NCBI GenBank assembly: GCA_900555085.1
Contig: USJU01000007.1
Coordinates: 1 to 23,425, forward strand
DNA from: an uncultured Clostridium sp.
Lineage (GTDB): Bacteria > Bacillota > Clostridia > TANB77 > CAG-508
Length of the DNA stretch: 23,425 nucleotides
Direction: 5' to 3'
Shown: one piece after another, positions 1 to 6,470 of the stretch
How positions within the stretch are numbered: position 1 is the first letter of the stretch
Layout of the letters: each line of letters begins with the position of its first letter
Translations under genes and position numbers: made by a program
The notes under the pieces: model-generated
The model's input: only the letters and a program-made list of their open reading frames with translations
Told to the model about the DNA's origin: nothing
Database searches by the model: none

Positions 1-739
1 GCCTAATTCATACATTAAAATACTTGTTAATGAAATTGCAACAGTTTCTGTTCTTAAAATTCTTTTTCCTAATGTAACTATTTTTGCTCCATTTTCTTGT
101 AATTTTTGTATTTCTTGTTTATCTATTCCGGCCTTCTGGTCCTATTACTATTGCTATTTTATTAATGTTATTTTTGTTTTTTATTTTATCTATTTCATCT
201 TTTATGCTATATTCTTCTTCATTTTCATATGCTACAATTACACTATCAAATTCGTTTATTTGGCTAGCTAATTTGTTTACATTACATACTTTATTTACTT
301 TTGGTATTATATCTCTTCCACATTGTTTTGCTGCAACTTCGGCAATTTTTTGCCATCTTTCTATTTTTTTTAATCTATCTTTTTCTTTTAATTTAACAAC
401 ACAATTTTTCATTTCTAAAGGTACAAACTCATAAGCACCAAGCTCAATACATTTTTGAATTACAAGTTCCATTTTTCCTTGCTTTGGTAATCCTTGAAAA
501 ACCGTTATTTTTAAATTAGATTCAGCCTTGCTCTCTGTTTTTTTGCAAACTTCACATTCAATTTCATTATCTAATATACTTTTTATAGAACATAAATAAT
601 TTTCTCCTGTAGATTTATTGCAAACTTCCAATTCATCTCCAATATTTTTTCTAAGTACATTTTTTATATGATTATAATCTTCTACAATATATATTTTATT
701 TTCTTTTATATTTTCATTTTCTACAAAGAATTTCGGCAT
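1..739 (-). CDS. rsmE: 16S rRNA m3U1498 methyltransferase RsmE, frameshifted and cut by the left edge
   Basis: RsmE is a SPOUT-fold enzyme that methylates U1498 of 16S rRNA in the assembled 30S subunit, using SAM. The first frame (739 down to 119, 206 codons) has the N-terminal PUA-like part and the segment GLPKQGKMELVIQKCIELGA typical of the family. It runs into the SAM-binding loop IGPEG and then breaks (RNR, stop). In the next frame the expected continuation is present to the window edge: GIDKQEIQKLQENGAK, then the hallmark LGKRILRTET and ISLTSILMYELG. Deleting one base in the GGCCGG at 128-133 restores GPEGG and a normal-length protein, with at most a few residues missing at the edge. Because the downstream half is fully conserved, a sequencing error or very recent mutation is more likely than an old pseudogene. 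The ATG at 739 follows a purine-rich AGAGAGGA site. The gene has its own promoter just downstream of hemW. Confidence 0.88.
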
Positions 740-769
740 TCCAATTCCTCTCTTTTTTAGACTTTGTAA

Positions 770-798
770 ATTATATCATTTTATATATAAATATTCAA
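770..798 (-). promoter_or_regulatory. sigma-A promoter of rsmE
   Basis: On the minus strand there is a -35 TTGAAT (798-793), a 17-base spacer and a -10 TATAAT (775-770). The -10 is preceded by TGA, giving an extended TGnTATAAT element. It lies within a few bases of the hemW stop and about 30 bases before the rsmE start, so rsmE is probably transcribed on its own as well as by read-through. Confidence 0.7.
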
Positions 799-802
799 GT
801 TT

Positions 803-1921
803 TCATACGAACTCTTCCCACACTAAATTTGCTAAATCTATTCCTTTTTTAGTTAATTTTATATTATTTAAATCTACTTCTAATAGACCTTCGTTTACTA
901 ATTTTTCTATTTCGTTTTTGTATAAGTATAGGGGATTTTCCATAAATTTATTTTTAAATCTTTGTATGTTTACTCCCTCTATTTTTCTTAAACCTAACAT
1001 CATATATTCTTTTTGTTCATCTTCTTTATTTTGATCTTCTTCTAGTTTTATGTATTTTTTATAGTTTTCAATGTATTCATTAATGTTAGTAGTATTTGAA
1101 TATCTTTTTTTATTAAAATATGAATGTGCTGCAAGTCCAAATCCTAAGTATTCTTTTTGTTCCCAACAGTCTGAATTGTGTTTTGATTCATAGCCTTTTT
1201 TAGCATAGTTTGATATTTCATAATGAATATATCCGCTTCTTTCTAATTTGTTTTTTACAAGCCAATACATTTTTCTTTCAAAATCATCTTCTGGAAGTAC
1301 ATATTTTCCTGCCATTACATCGTTATACATTTTAGTTTCTTCTTCTAAAATTAATGAGTAAATAGAAATATGATTTGGATTTAAATTTATTATTTTTTCT
1401 ACTGAATCTTCTAAATCTTTAATTGTTTGATTTGGCAGTGCAAGCATTAAATCTACATTTATATTTTTAAAACCAACTTCTTGTGCTAGTTTATAGTTTT
1501 CTAAAAATTGTTCATATGTATGAATTCTTCCTATAGTTTTTAAAATTTTATTGCTTGTAGATTGCAAGCCAATGCTTATTCTATTAATTCCTACATTTAT
1601 ATAATCCTCTAGTTTTTCTTTATTTACCGTTCCTGGGTTTACTTCTATTGTAATTTCTGCATTTTTGTTTATTTCATAATTTCCTTTTATTGTATTTATA
1701 ATTTCTATAATACTTTTACTATTAATATAAGAAGGTGTTCCTCCTCCTATATAAATAGTATTTACTATATACTGGCTATTTTTATTTTCTGCTATTTCTT
1801 TTTTTAATACTTGTATATATTCGTTTTCTCTTGGTTTCATATTTTCAAATGAAATAAAATCACAATAGTTACATTTTTTTGCACAAAAAGGTATATGAAT
1901 ATATATTCCTATTTCTTTCAT
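803..1921 (-). CDS. hemW: radical SAM heme chaperone HemW
   Basis: This 372-residue protein starts with IPFCAKKCNYCDF. C13, C17 and C20 form the CxxxCxxC site that binds the radical-SAM 4Fe-4S cluster. The residue two after the last cysteine is F, as in HemW; true oxygen-independent coproporphyrinogen oxidase HemN has a further Cys there. GGGTPS at 59-64 is the glycine-rich SAM contact. The C-terminal third carries the HemN C-terminal domain. HemW is a heme-binding chaperone thought to deliver heme to target proteins; it is often misannotated as coproporphyrinogen oxidase. Its ATG overlaps the whiA stop by four bases (ATGA), so the two are translationally coupled. The length is normal for the family. 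Confidence 0.93.
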   Translation of the reverse strand: MKEIGIYIHIPFCAKKCNYCDFISFENMKPRENEYIQVLKKEIAENKNSQYIVNTIYIGGGTPSYINSKSIIEIINTIKGNYEINKNAEITIEVNPGTVNKEKLEDYINVGINRISIGLQSTSNKILKTIGRIHTYEQFLENYKLAQEVGFKNINVDLMLALPNQTIKDLEDSVEKIINLNPNHISIYSLILEEETKMYNDVMAGKYVLPEDDFERKMYWLVKNKLERSGYIHYEISNYAKKGYESKHNSDCWEQKEYLGFGLAAHSYFNKKRYSNTTNINEYIENYKKYIKLEEDQNKEDEQKEYMMLGLRKIEGVNIQRFKNKFMENPLYLYKNEIEKLVNEGLLEVDLNNIKLTKKGIDLANLVWEEFV

Positions 1922-2778
1922 TTATTTCCCCTTAATTCATTTGCTATTTCTTGAATCTTTTTTAATCTATGGTTTACCCCAGATTTTCCAATAGGCTCTT
2001 TTAATAATTTTCCAAGTTCTACTAAGCTTATATCTGGATTTTCCATTCTTAAATTTGCAATTTCTTTTAAATTATCTGAAAGTTTATCTTCTGCCTTTGA
2101 CTTATAAATAAATTTAATATCTTCTATTTGTCTAACTGCTGCATTAACTGTTTTATTTAAATTTGCAGTTTCACAATTTACTTTTCTATTTACATTATTT
2201 CTAATATCTCTTATTACACGTATTTCCTCAAAATTTATTACTGCTTTTGAAGCACCTATTAAAGCTAAGAATTTTGATATTTCTTCTCCATCTTTGCTAT
2301 ATAATGAATAACTTGATTTTCTTTCTAATTCTTTAAAAGTAATTTCAAACTCGTTCAAAATATTTTTTAAGATATTTGCATATTCTTTATTTTCTAAAGA
2401 AATTTCTATATGATATTTCTTGTTAGGGTCATTTATCGAACCTGAACCCAAAAAGCTTCCACGTATAAAAGCTTTTTTTAGGTTTTCTTTTTCTATATTA
2501 CCTAATAAATTTATATAATCTGTTATATTTTCTATATTAAATTTAATTACAAATAAATTTCCTTTTACACATATATCGTAATCTATATTTAAGTTATTAA
2601 GTAATTTGTTTAGTCTGTTAATGTTGTATTCGTTTTCTGTTGAATATTCTATTTTATTCTTTTTTATAGCTATATTAGAAGAAATTAAGTAACCTAAAAA
2701 TTCATACTTTACTTCTTCTTTGTTTTTTAAATTATTTGTTTTGCTTAATTCTTCTTTAATTTCAGATGAAAAAGACAT
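1918..2778 (-). CDS. whiA: DNA-binding regulator WhiA
   Basis: WhiA has a degenerate LAGLIDADG homing-endonuclease fold joined to a C-terminal helix-turn-helix. It is near-universal in Gram-positive bacteria; it acts in sporulation in Streptomyces and in cell division and chromosome segregation in Bacillus. Visible here are the second LAGLIDADG-type repeat FIRGSFLGSGSINDP (104-118), the linker NCETANLNKTVNAAVRQ (201-217), and the HTH from about 242 to 275 ending in KSGVNHRLKK. At 286 residues it is slightly shorter than the usual 310 or so. It sits two bases after prmC with a clear AAAGGAA ribosome site inside the end of prmC. The usual yvcJ-yvcK neighbours are absent; instead it is coupled to prmC and hemW. 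Its TGA stop shows that the standard code is used. Confidence 0.93.
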   Translation of the reverse strand: MSFSSEIKEELSKTNNLKNKEEVKYEFLGYLISSNIAIKKNKIEYSTENEYNINRLNKLLNNLNIDYDICVKGNLFVIKFNIENITDYINLLGNIEKENLKKAFIRGSFLGSGSINDPNKKYHIEISLENKEYANILKNILNEFEITFKELERKSSYSLYSKDGEEISKFLALIGASKAVINFEEIRVIRDIRNNVNRKVNCETANLNKTVNAAVRQIEDIKFIYKSKAEDKLSDNLKEIANLRMENPDISLVELGKLLKEPIGKSGVNHRLKKIQEIANELRGNK

Positions 2779-2780
2779 TT

Positions 2781-3623
2781 TTATTCCTTTCTTGCAATTA
2801 CAATTCTATAATTGCCACCTAAATCTTTTACTGTTTCTATATTTTTGTATTTCCCTATATCTTGTAATAGTTGTGTTACACTATTTTGTTGATTATATCC
2901 TATTTCAAGCAATAAATAACCATTTTCGTTTAAATATTTAAATGCATTATTAGCGATTGTTTTATAAAATTTTAATCCATCTATTCCACCATCTAAGGCT
3001 AAATGTGGCTCATTTTGCACTTCTATTCCTAGTTTATTTATTGTTTCTGTTTCTATATATGGTGGATTTGAAACTATTATATCAAACTTTTCTTCTATAT
3101 TGTTAAACATATCTGAATTTATAAATTTTATTTTATTTTCTACATTATTGTTTATAGCATTTTTATTAGCAACATTTAAAGCACTATTTGATATATCAAC
3201 TGCTGTTATTTGAGCATTATTTATCTTTTTTGCTAATGATATTGCTATGCATCCGCTTCCGGTGCACATATCTAATATCTTATTTTTCTGTGTTGTTTTT
3301 GATATTTCTATTGCCTTTTCAACTAGAATTTCTGTATCTGGTTGAGGTATTAAAACATTTTCATCAACATAGAAGTCTAATCCCATAAATTCTTGCTTGT
3401 TTGTTATATATTGAAGTGGCTTTCCTTTTATTAATTCTTTTATGCAATTTTCATATTTTATTTTATCCTCTTGTTTTATTTCTTCTTCACTATGTATTAA
3501 TAAGTATTCTTTTTTTACATTTAAAATATTTGCAAGTAATATTTTTGCTTTTAATGTGCTATTTTCTATGTTGTTTTGTTTTAAATTATTTATTTCTTTT
3601 TTTAATATTTCTTCTATGTTCAT
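2781..3623 (-). CDS. prmC: release factor glutamine methyltransferase PrmC
   Basis: PrmC methylates the glutamine of the GGQ motif in release factors RF1 and RF2, which raises termination efficiency. The 280-residue protein has an N-terminal helical release-factor-binding domain (about 1-85), the linker IPQPDTE (92-98, usually IPRPDTE), the SAM-binding loop DMCTGSGCIAI (118-128), and the catalytic NPPY at 186-189. ATG 3623 is preceded by AAGGAGA. In many Bacillota this gene follows prfA; here it follows rnpB and its terminator, heading prmC-whiA-hemW. I found no convincing -35/-10 pair in the 38 bases between the rnpB terminator and the start, so it may depend partly on read-through from rnpB. 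Confidence 0.95.
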   Translation of the reverse strand: MNIEEILKKEINNLKQNNIENSTLKAKILLANILNVKKEYLLIHSEEEIKQEDKIKYENCIKELIKGKPLQYITNKQEFMGLDFYVDENVLIPQPDTEILVEKAIEISKTTQKNKILDMCTGSGCIAISLAKKINNAQITAVDISNSALNVANKNAINNNVENKIKFINSDMFNNIEEKFDIIVSNPPYIETETINKLGIEVQNEPHLALDGGIDGLKFYKTIANNAFKYLNENGYLLLEIGYNQQNSVTQLLQDIGKYKNIETVKDLGGNYRIVIARKE

Positions 3624-3660
3624 TTGGTCTCCTTATAAAATTTCTTCATATTACCAAAAT

Positions 3661-3684
3661 AAGGACCAATTTTTTGGTCCTTTT
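3661..3684 (-). terminator. intrinsic terminator after rnpB
   Basis: A perfect 8-bp stem (AAGGACCA paired with TGGTCCTT) closes an A-rich loop and is followed on the minus strand by TATTTT. It lies 16 bases beyond the rnpB 3' end and before prmC, so it fits an rnpB terminator that may leak into prmC. The stem is symmetric and the plus-strand side has TTTT too. Confidence 0.65.
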
Positions 3685-3699
3685 AGTTTTATAAAAATA

Positions 3700-4042
3700 G
3701 AGTAAATCTGTAAGCCGGGTTCTGTCTAAGACAGTCATTTATCTATTACATATGTTACCATATGTCTCAAAGCCACCAATTTAGAGGACGACGAGCAGTC
3801 TTAACCCTCTGTTTAGGTGTTGCTCCAGATGGGGTTTACATTGACCCTGTATGTCACCATACAAGCGGTAAGCTCTTACCTCACCTTTTCACCCTTACCT
3901 ATAAAATAGGCGGTTATTTTCTGTTGCACTTTCCTTAAGGTCACCCTTACTGGACGTTATCCAGCATCATTGCTCTATGGAGCCCGGACTTTCCTCGTAC
4001 GCTGCCTTGCGGCCTTGCTATACGCGACCATCCAATTTACTC
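3700..4042 (-). ncRNA. rnpB: RNase P RNA, bacterial class A
   Basis: This is the catalytic RNA of RNase P, which removes 5' leaders from tRNA precursors. Read on the minus strand, it carries the universal 5' block GAGGAAAGTCCGGGCTCC and the matching 3' block CAGAACCCGGCTTACAG, which together form P4 and the core. The outer P1 helix pairs GAGTAAATTGG at the 5' end with GATTTACTC at the 3' end. GGTGAAAAGGTGAGGTAAGAG and GACTGCTCGTCGTCC-like segments are where conserved regions CR II-IV are expected. At about 343 nt it is close to the usual length for class A. I call class A, as in clostridia, rather than the Bacillus class B, from the general arrangement; a covariance search would settle that. 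It has its own promoter and terminator. Confidence 0.95.
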
Positions 4043-4049
4043 TTTTTCT

Positions 4050-4078
4050 ATTTTACATAAATTTCTGCTATTTGTCAA
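4050..4078 (-). promoter_or_regulatory. sigma-A promoter of rnpB
   Basis: Consensus -35 TTGACA (4078-4073), a 17-base spacer and -10 TAAAAT (4055-4050) lie directly upstream of rnpB. The predicted start is about 8 bases before the P1 helix, as expected for a strong stable-RNA promoter. Confidence 0.85.
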
Positions 4079-4090
4079 TTATAATAAATA

Positions 4091-4135
4091 ATAAAAAAAT
4101 AGAAATCCCATATTTCTTATAGGTGATTTCTATTT
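4091..4135 (-). terminator. intrinsic terminator of the orphan gene
   Basis: An 11-bp perfect stem (AAATAGAAATC with GATTTCTATTT), extended by a few weaker pairs, is followed on the minus strand by seven T residues. It closes the transcription unit of the gene at 4203-4790 just before the rnpB promoter. Confidence 0.8.
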
Positions 4136-4139
4136 TAGT

Positions 4140-4182
4140 TGTAGGGGCAGACACCTCTGTCTGCCCGTGTGGCAAAGCCACA
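4140..4182 (+). repeat. GTAG-headed palindromic repeat, copy A, with adjoining hairpin
   Basis: The element begins TGTAGGGG and folds as GGGCAGACA / TGTCTGCCC around a short CCTC loop, ending in CCCG (4140-4167). It is joined to a second perfect hairpin, TGTGGC-AAA-GCCACA (4168-4182), which the other copies lack. It lies in the 3' untranslated region of the orphan gene, in the opposite orientation to the other three copies. The layout, a GTAG tetranucleotide at the foot of an imperfect palindrome, is that of REP elements mobilised by RAYT (TnpA-REP) transposases; assignment to that class is inference. Confidence 0.7.
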
Positions 4183-4202
4183 TTTTAACCATGTTTTTTT
4201 AA

Positions 4203-4790
4203 TTATTTTATTATATGAGTCCATCTCTCGCAACTTGCATCTCCAAGTCCACCAGAACACTCAGTATTGCATGTTTTACAACTTTTTCCAATTAATTTAA
4301 TTAATTCATTGGTTTTTTCTTGTATTTTGTATTCTGGCTTCAACTGTGACTTATAAAAAGAAATAATGTCTTCATATGTTTCTGTGGTATACACTTTTAT
4401 ATCCCATCTAATATCTCTATACCTCAAACAATTTGTATCCATAACTTGATGTCCTTCTTCATCATAATGTACACCATCTGAATCTAGAAAATACGTACCT
4501 ATTTTTTCAGGATTTTCATAGTCTGATATTAATAAAGTATTTTCCACTACATCATATGTTATAACATAGCGAAATTTATCATATCCCCTTTCTTTTTCAT
4601 TTGTAATCCGAGGTAGCCTCTCATTTAAGTAACCGGATTTTAATTGTTCTTTCATGTTTCCATATTCCTCTTCTGTTACATGGCAAACCATTATTGGAAT
4701 TGCTTTCCGATAACATTCATCAACAAAATCATACAAAGAAATATTTAATTCTTTGTCCTTTTCTTCATACATTGCAATTATTTTGCTCAT
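4203..4790 (-). CDS. unrecognised 195-residue protein with a Cys-rich C-terminus
   Basis: I do not recognise this family. The start is set by a strong AAGGAGG site seven bases upstream of the ATG at 4790, giving MSKIIAMYEEKDKEL. The frame stays open upstream to 4862, but that ATG has no ribosome site. The protein is soluble, with no signal peptide or membrane span. It is rich in charged and aromatic residues, including several Tyr-Asp/Tyr-Glu stretches. The last 30 residues hold CKTCNTEC and a further Cys (GDASCERW), which could bind metal. It forms its own transcription unit: an extended -10 promoter, a perfect inverted repeat beside the -35, and its own terminator. It sits between two core units (nrnA and rnpB) and is flanked by two copies of the palindromic repeat. 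That context looks like an acquired, regulated gene; the role is unknown. Confidence 0.75.
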   Translation of the reverse strand: MSKIIAMYEEKDKELNISLYDFVDECYRKAIPIMVCHVTEEEYGNMKEQLKSGYLNERLPRITNEKERGYDKFRYVITYDVVENTLLISDYENPEKIGTYFLDSDGVHYDEEGHQVMDTNCLRYRDIRWDIKVYTTETYEDIISFYKSQLKPEYKIQEKTNELIKLIGKSCKTCNTECSGGLGDASCERWTHIIK

Positions 4791-4892
4791 ATTCTTTCCT
4801 CCTTCAATATTAATTGAGATGTTTATAGTTTCTTTATGTTTACTCCATATGGAGGTATTCAAATTTAATAGCTATTCAGCTAAATTATTTGA

Positions 4893-4921
4893 ATTATATC
4901 ATGTTTTTCTCAGAAATTCAA
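4893..4921 (-). promoter_or_regulatory. promoter of the orphan gene
   Basis: Minus-strand -35 TTGAAT (4921-4916), a 17-base spacer and -10 TATAAT (4898-4893) with a TGA extension match the rsmE promoter in form. The leader to the ATG at 4790 is about 95 nt and contains the self-complementary CTCCATATGGAG (4843-4854), which could mask or mimic a ribosome site. Confidence 0.8.
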
Positions 4922-4922
4922 C

Positions 4923-4958
4923 ACAAATATATAATTCATTTTCGAATTATATATTTGT
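4923..4958. promoter_or_regulatory. perfect 15-bp inverted repeat next to the orphan promoter, candidate operator
   Basis: Two perfectly complementary 15-base arms (ACAAATATATAATTC and GAATTATATATTTGT) are separated by 6 bases and end one base upstream of the -35 hexamer. There is no T-tract on the minus strand after it, so it is a poor terminator for nrnA. Its position is what one expects for an activator or repressor site. It could also be a cruciform or a chance AT-rich palindrome, though a 15-bp perfect match is long. Confidence 0.6.
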
Positions 4959-5036
4959 ACAATATAAACAATATTTCTTTCTTCATATTCAATTCTTAAC
5001 ATTAATTTTTTAGATGTTTCTTTTTAAATTATTTTA

Positions 5037-5061
5037 GGGCACGGAGCACCGTTCCCCTACA
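5037..5061 (-). repeat. GTAG-headed palindromic repeat, copy B
   Basis: On the minus strand it begins TGTAGGGG, then pairs ACGG with CCGT and GGG with CCC across one mismatch, and is followed by TAAAATAATTT. It lies 22 bases after the nrnA stop and may serve as a terminator of the rimP-nrnA operon. It is the shortest and most divergent copy. Confidence 0.55.
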
Positions 5062-5083
5062 CATTAATTAAAGTTAAAATTTT

Positions 5084-6037
5084 TTATTTTAATGATTTTT
5101 TTATTTCGTTTATTATTTTATTTTTTATTTCTTCTGGCTCTCCACTTATTTTGCAACCTGCTGCTCTTTGGTGTCCTCCACCGCCAAACATTAAGCATAC
5201 ATCATCTACATTTAAGTAGTTGTTTGACCTTAATGATACTTTATATGCTCCGTCTTCTGCTTGATGTAAAAATATAGATACTTCTACTCCTTCTATATCT
5301 CTACCTAGGTTTACTATTCCTTCGTGGTCTCCTTCTTCTGCTCCTACTTTTTGTTCATCCTCTGTTGTAATATATGTAAATGCAATTTTTCCTTCTTCTA
5401 AAAATTGCATTCTATCCATTGCAAATTTTCTAAGTTCAAAGTTTGCTTTAGATTTTATTTGCATTGCTTGTTTATATATGTTTGATACATTTACACCACA
5501 TCTTAATAATTCTGCTGCAAATTCAAAAGTAACCTCAGATACACCTTCGTATTTAAATCCACCTGTATCTGTAATTATTCCTGTAAGTAAGCATGTTCCT
5601 ATGTCTTTTGTTATTTTTACTCCCAAATATTCAAATATTATTATTAAAATTTGGCAACAAGCTGGAGATGTGTGATCTACATAATTTATATCTGCAAACA
5701 TTGGATTCATATTATGATGATCTATTGAGATTGTTGTTTGTGCATCTTCAAAATATTTAGCACAATTACTAACTCTTTTTTGGTCTCCGCAGTCTAATGT
5801 TATTGTTAAATCATAACTTTCCACATTTGTTTCTTTCTTTATTTCATCTACTCCAGGTAGAAAATTAAAGGTTCTAGAAAATTCTGGTATTATAACATCT
5901 GGATTTTTCCCTAATTGTTTTAATGCTAAATTCATCGCTGTTGCACTACCAATTGCATCTCCATCTGGGCTTTCATGTACTAATATTGCTATTGTTTCTG
6001 CCTTTTGAATTGCATTTTTTATATCTTCTAAAGTCAT
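5084..6037 (-). CDS. nrnA: DHH-family oligoribonuclease / pAp phosphatase NrnA
   Basis: NrnA degrades short RNA oligonucleotides (nanoRNA) and dephosphorylates 3'-phosphoadenosine 5'-phosphate. The 317-residue protein has the DHH metal-site motifs in order: HESPDGDA (H21, D25, D27), LDCGD (D82), SIDHH (DHH 106-108) and ITDTGGF (D157). The C-terminal DHHA1 domain has the substrate loop GGGGHQRAAGC (285-295). All metal ligands appear intact. It starts three bases after rbfA behind a GAAGGAGAA site and is the last gene of the rimP operon; this position after rbfA is common in Bacillota. Confidence 0.93.
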   Translation of the reverse strand: MTLEDIKNAIQKAETIAILVHESPDGDAIGSATAMNLALKQLGKNPDVIIPEFSRTFNFLPGVDEIKKETNVESYDLTITLDCGDQKRVSNCAKYFEDAQTTISIDHHNMNPMFADINYVDHTSPACCQILIIIFEYLGVKITKDIGTCLLTGIITDTGGFKYEGVSEVTFEFAAELLRCGVNVSNIYKQAMQIKSKANFELRKFAMDRMQFLEEGKIAFTYITTEDEQKVGAEEGDHEGIVNLGRDIEGVEVSIFLHQAEDGAYKVSLRSNNYLNVDDVCLMFGGGGHQRAAGCKISGEPEEIKNKIINEIKKSLK

Positions 6038-6040
6038 TTT

Positions 6041-6418
6041 TTATTCTTCTCCTTCACTTTCTGGTTTTACATCTTTCATTATGTCTTTTAAAATTGAATC
6101 TATTTTTGCCCCATATTCCATAGAGTCATCTAATTCAAATATAATTTCTGGTGTATTTCTTAAGTTTATAGATTTTGCTACTTCTGAACGTACAAAACCA
6201 GAAGATTGTTTTAAACCTCTTAATGTTGCTTTTGTATTTTTTGCATTTAATATACTTACATATACTTTAGCAAATTTTAAATCTGTTGTTACTTTAACCT
6301 TTGTAACAGATATAAGACCTGTAACGTCTGGATTTTTAAGTTTATTAGAAATAATGTTACTTATTTCTTTTTTCATTTCTTCTTCTACACGGTTAAATCT
6401 ATTATTATTTTTTTGCAT
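6041..6418 (-). CDS. rbfA: 30S ribosome-binding factor A
   Basis: RbfA is a small KH-fold protein that matures the 5' end of 16S rRNA and helps cold adaptation. At 125 residues it has the typical N-terminus RVEEEMKKEISNIISNKLKNP and the strand VTKVKVTTDLKFAKVYVSIL, followed by the helix GFVRSEVAKSINLRNTPEI and the ending FELDDSMEYGAKIDSIL. It follows infB after a 52-base gap that holds a hairpin. The ATG has a clear CGAGGTGAT ribosome site. It belongs to the rimP-nrnA operon. Confidence 0.95.
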   Translation of the reverse strand: MQKNNNRFNRVEEEMKKEISNIISNKLKNPDVTGLISVTKVKVTTDLKFAKVYVSILNAKNTKATLRGLKQSSGFVRSEVAKSINLRNTPEIIFELDDSMEYGAKIDSILKDIMKDVKPESEGEE

Positions 6419-6442
6419 AATATCACCTCGTTTTTATAATTA

Positions 6443-6463
6443 GGACGCAATTTTTTTGCGCCC
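6443..6463 (-). other. intercistronic hairpin between infB and rbfA
   Basis: An 8-bp stem (GGGCGCAA with TTGCGTCC, one G-U pair) closes a 5-base loop. It is not followed by a T-tract on the minus strand, so it is more likely an mRNA processing or stabilising element, or a weak attenuator, than a terminator. Confidence 0.5.
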
Positions 6464-6470
6464 TTATATT

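Noticed and set aside
124..135. Programmed frameshift in rsmE
   Set aside because: No slippery heptamer or stimulatory structure is visible, and RsmE is not known to use recoding; the same context recurs in rbgA, which favours an error or mutation.
84..434. Plus-strand hydrophobic open frame opposite rsmE
   Set aside because: Antisense shadow; no start signal, and the minus strand holds a recognisable methyltransferase.
803..1921. Coproporphyrinogen III oxidase HemN
   Set aside because: The residue after CxxxCxxC that is Cys in HemN is Phe here (CNYCDF), which is the HemW pattern.
4923..4958. Terminator for the nrnA operon
   Set aside because: The palindrome is pure AT-rich with no T-tract after it on the minus strand, and it abuts the next gene's -35, so an operator is likelier.
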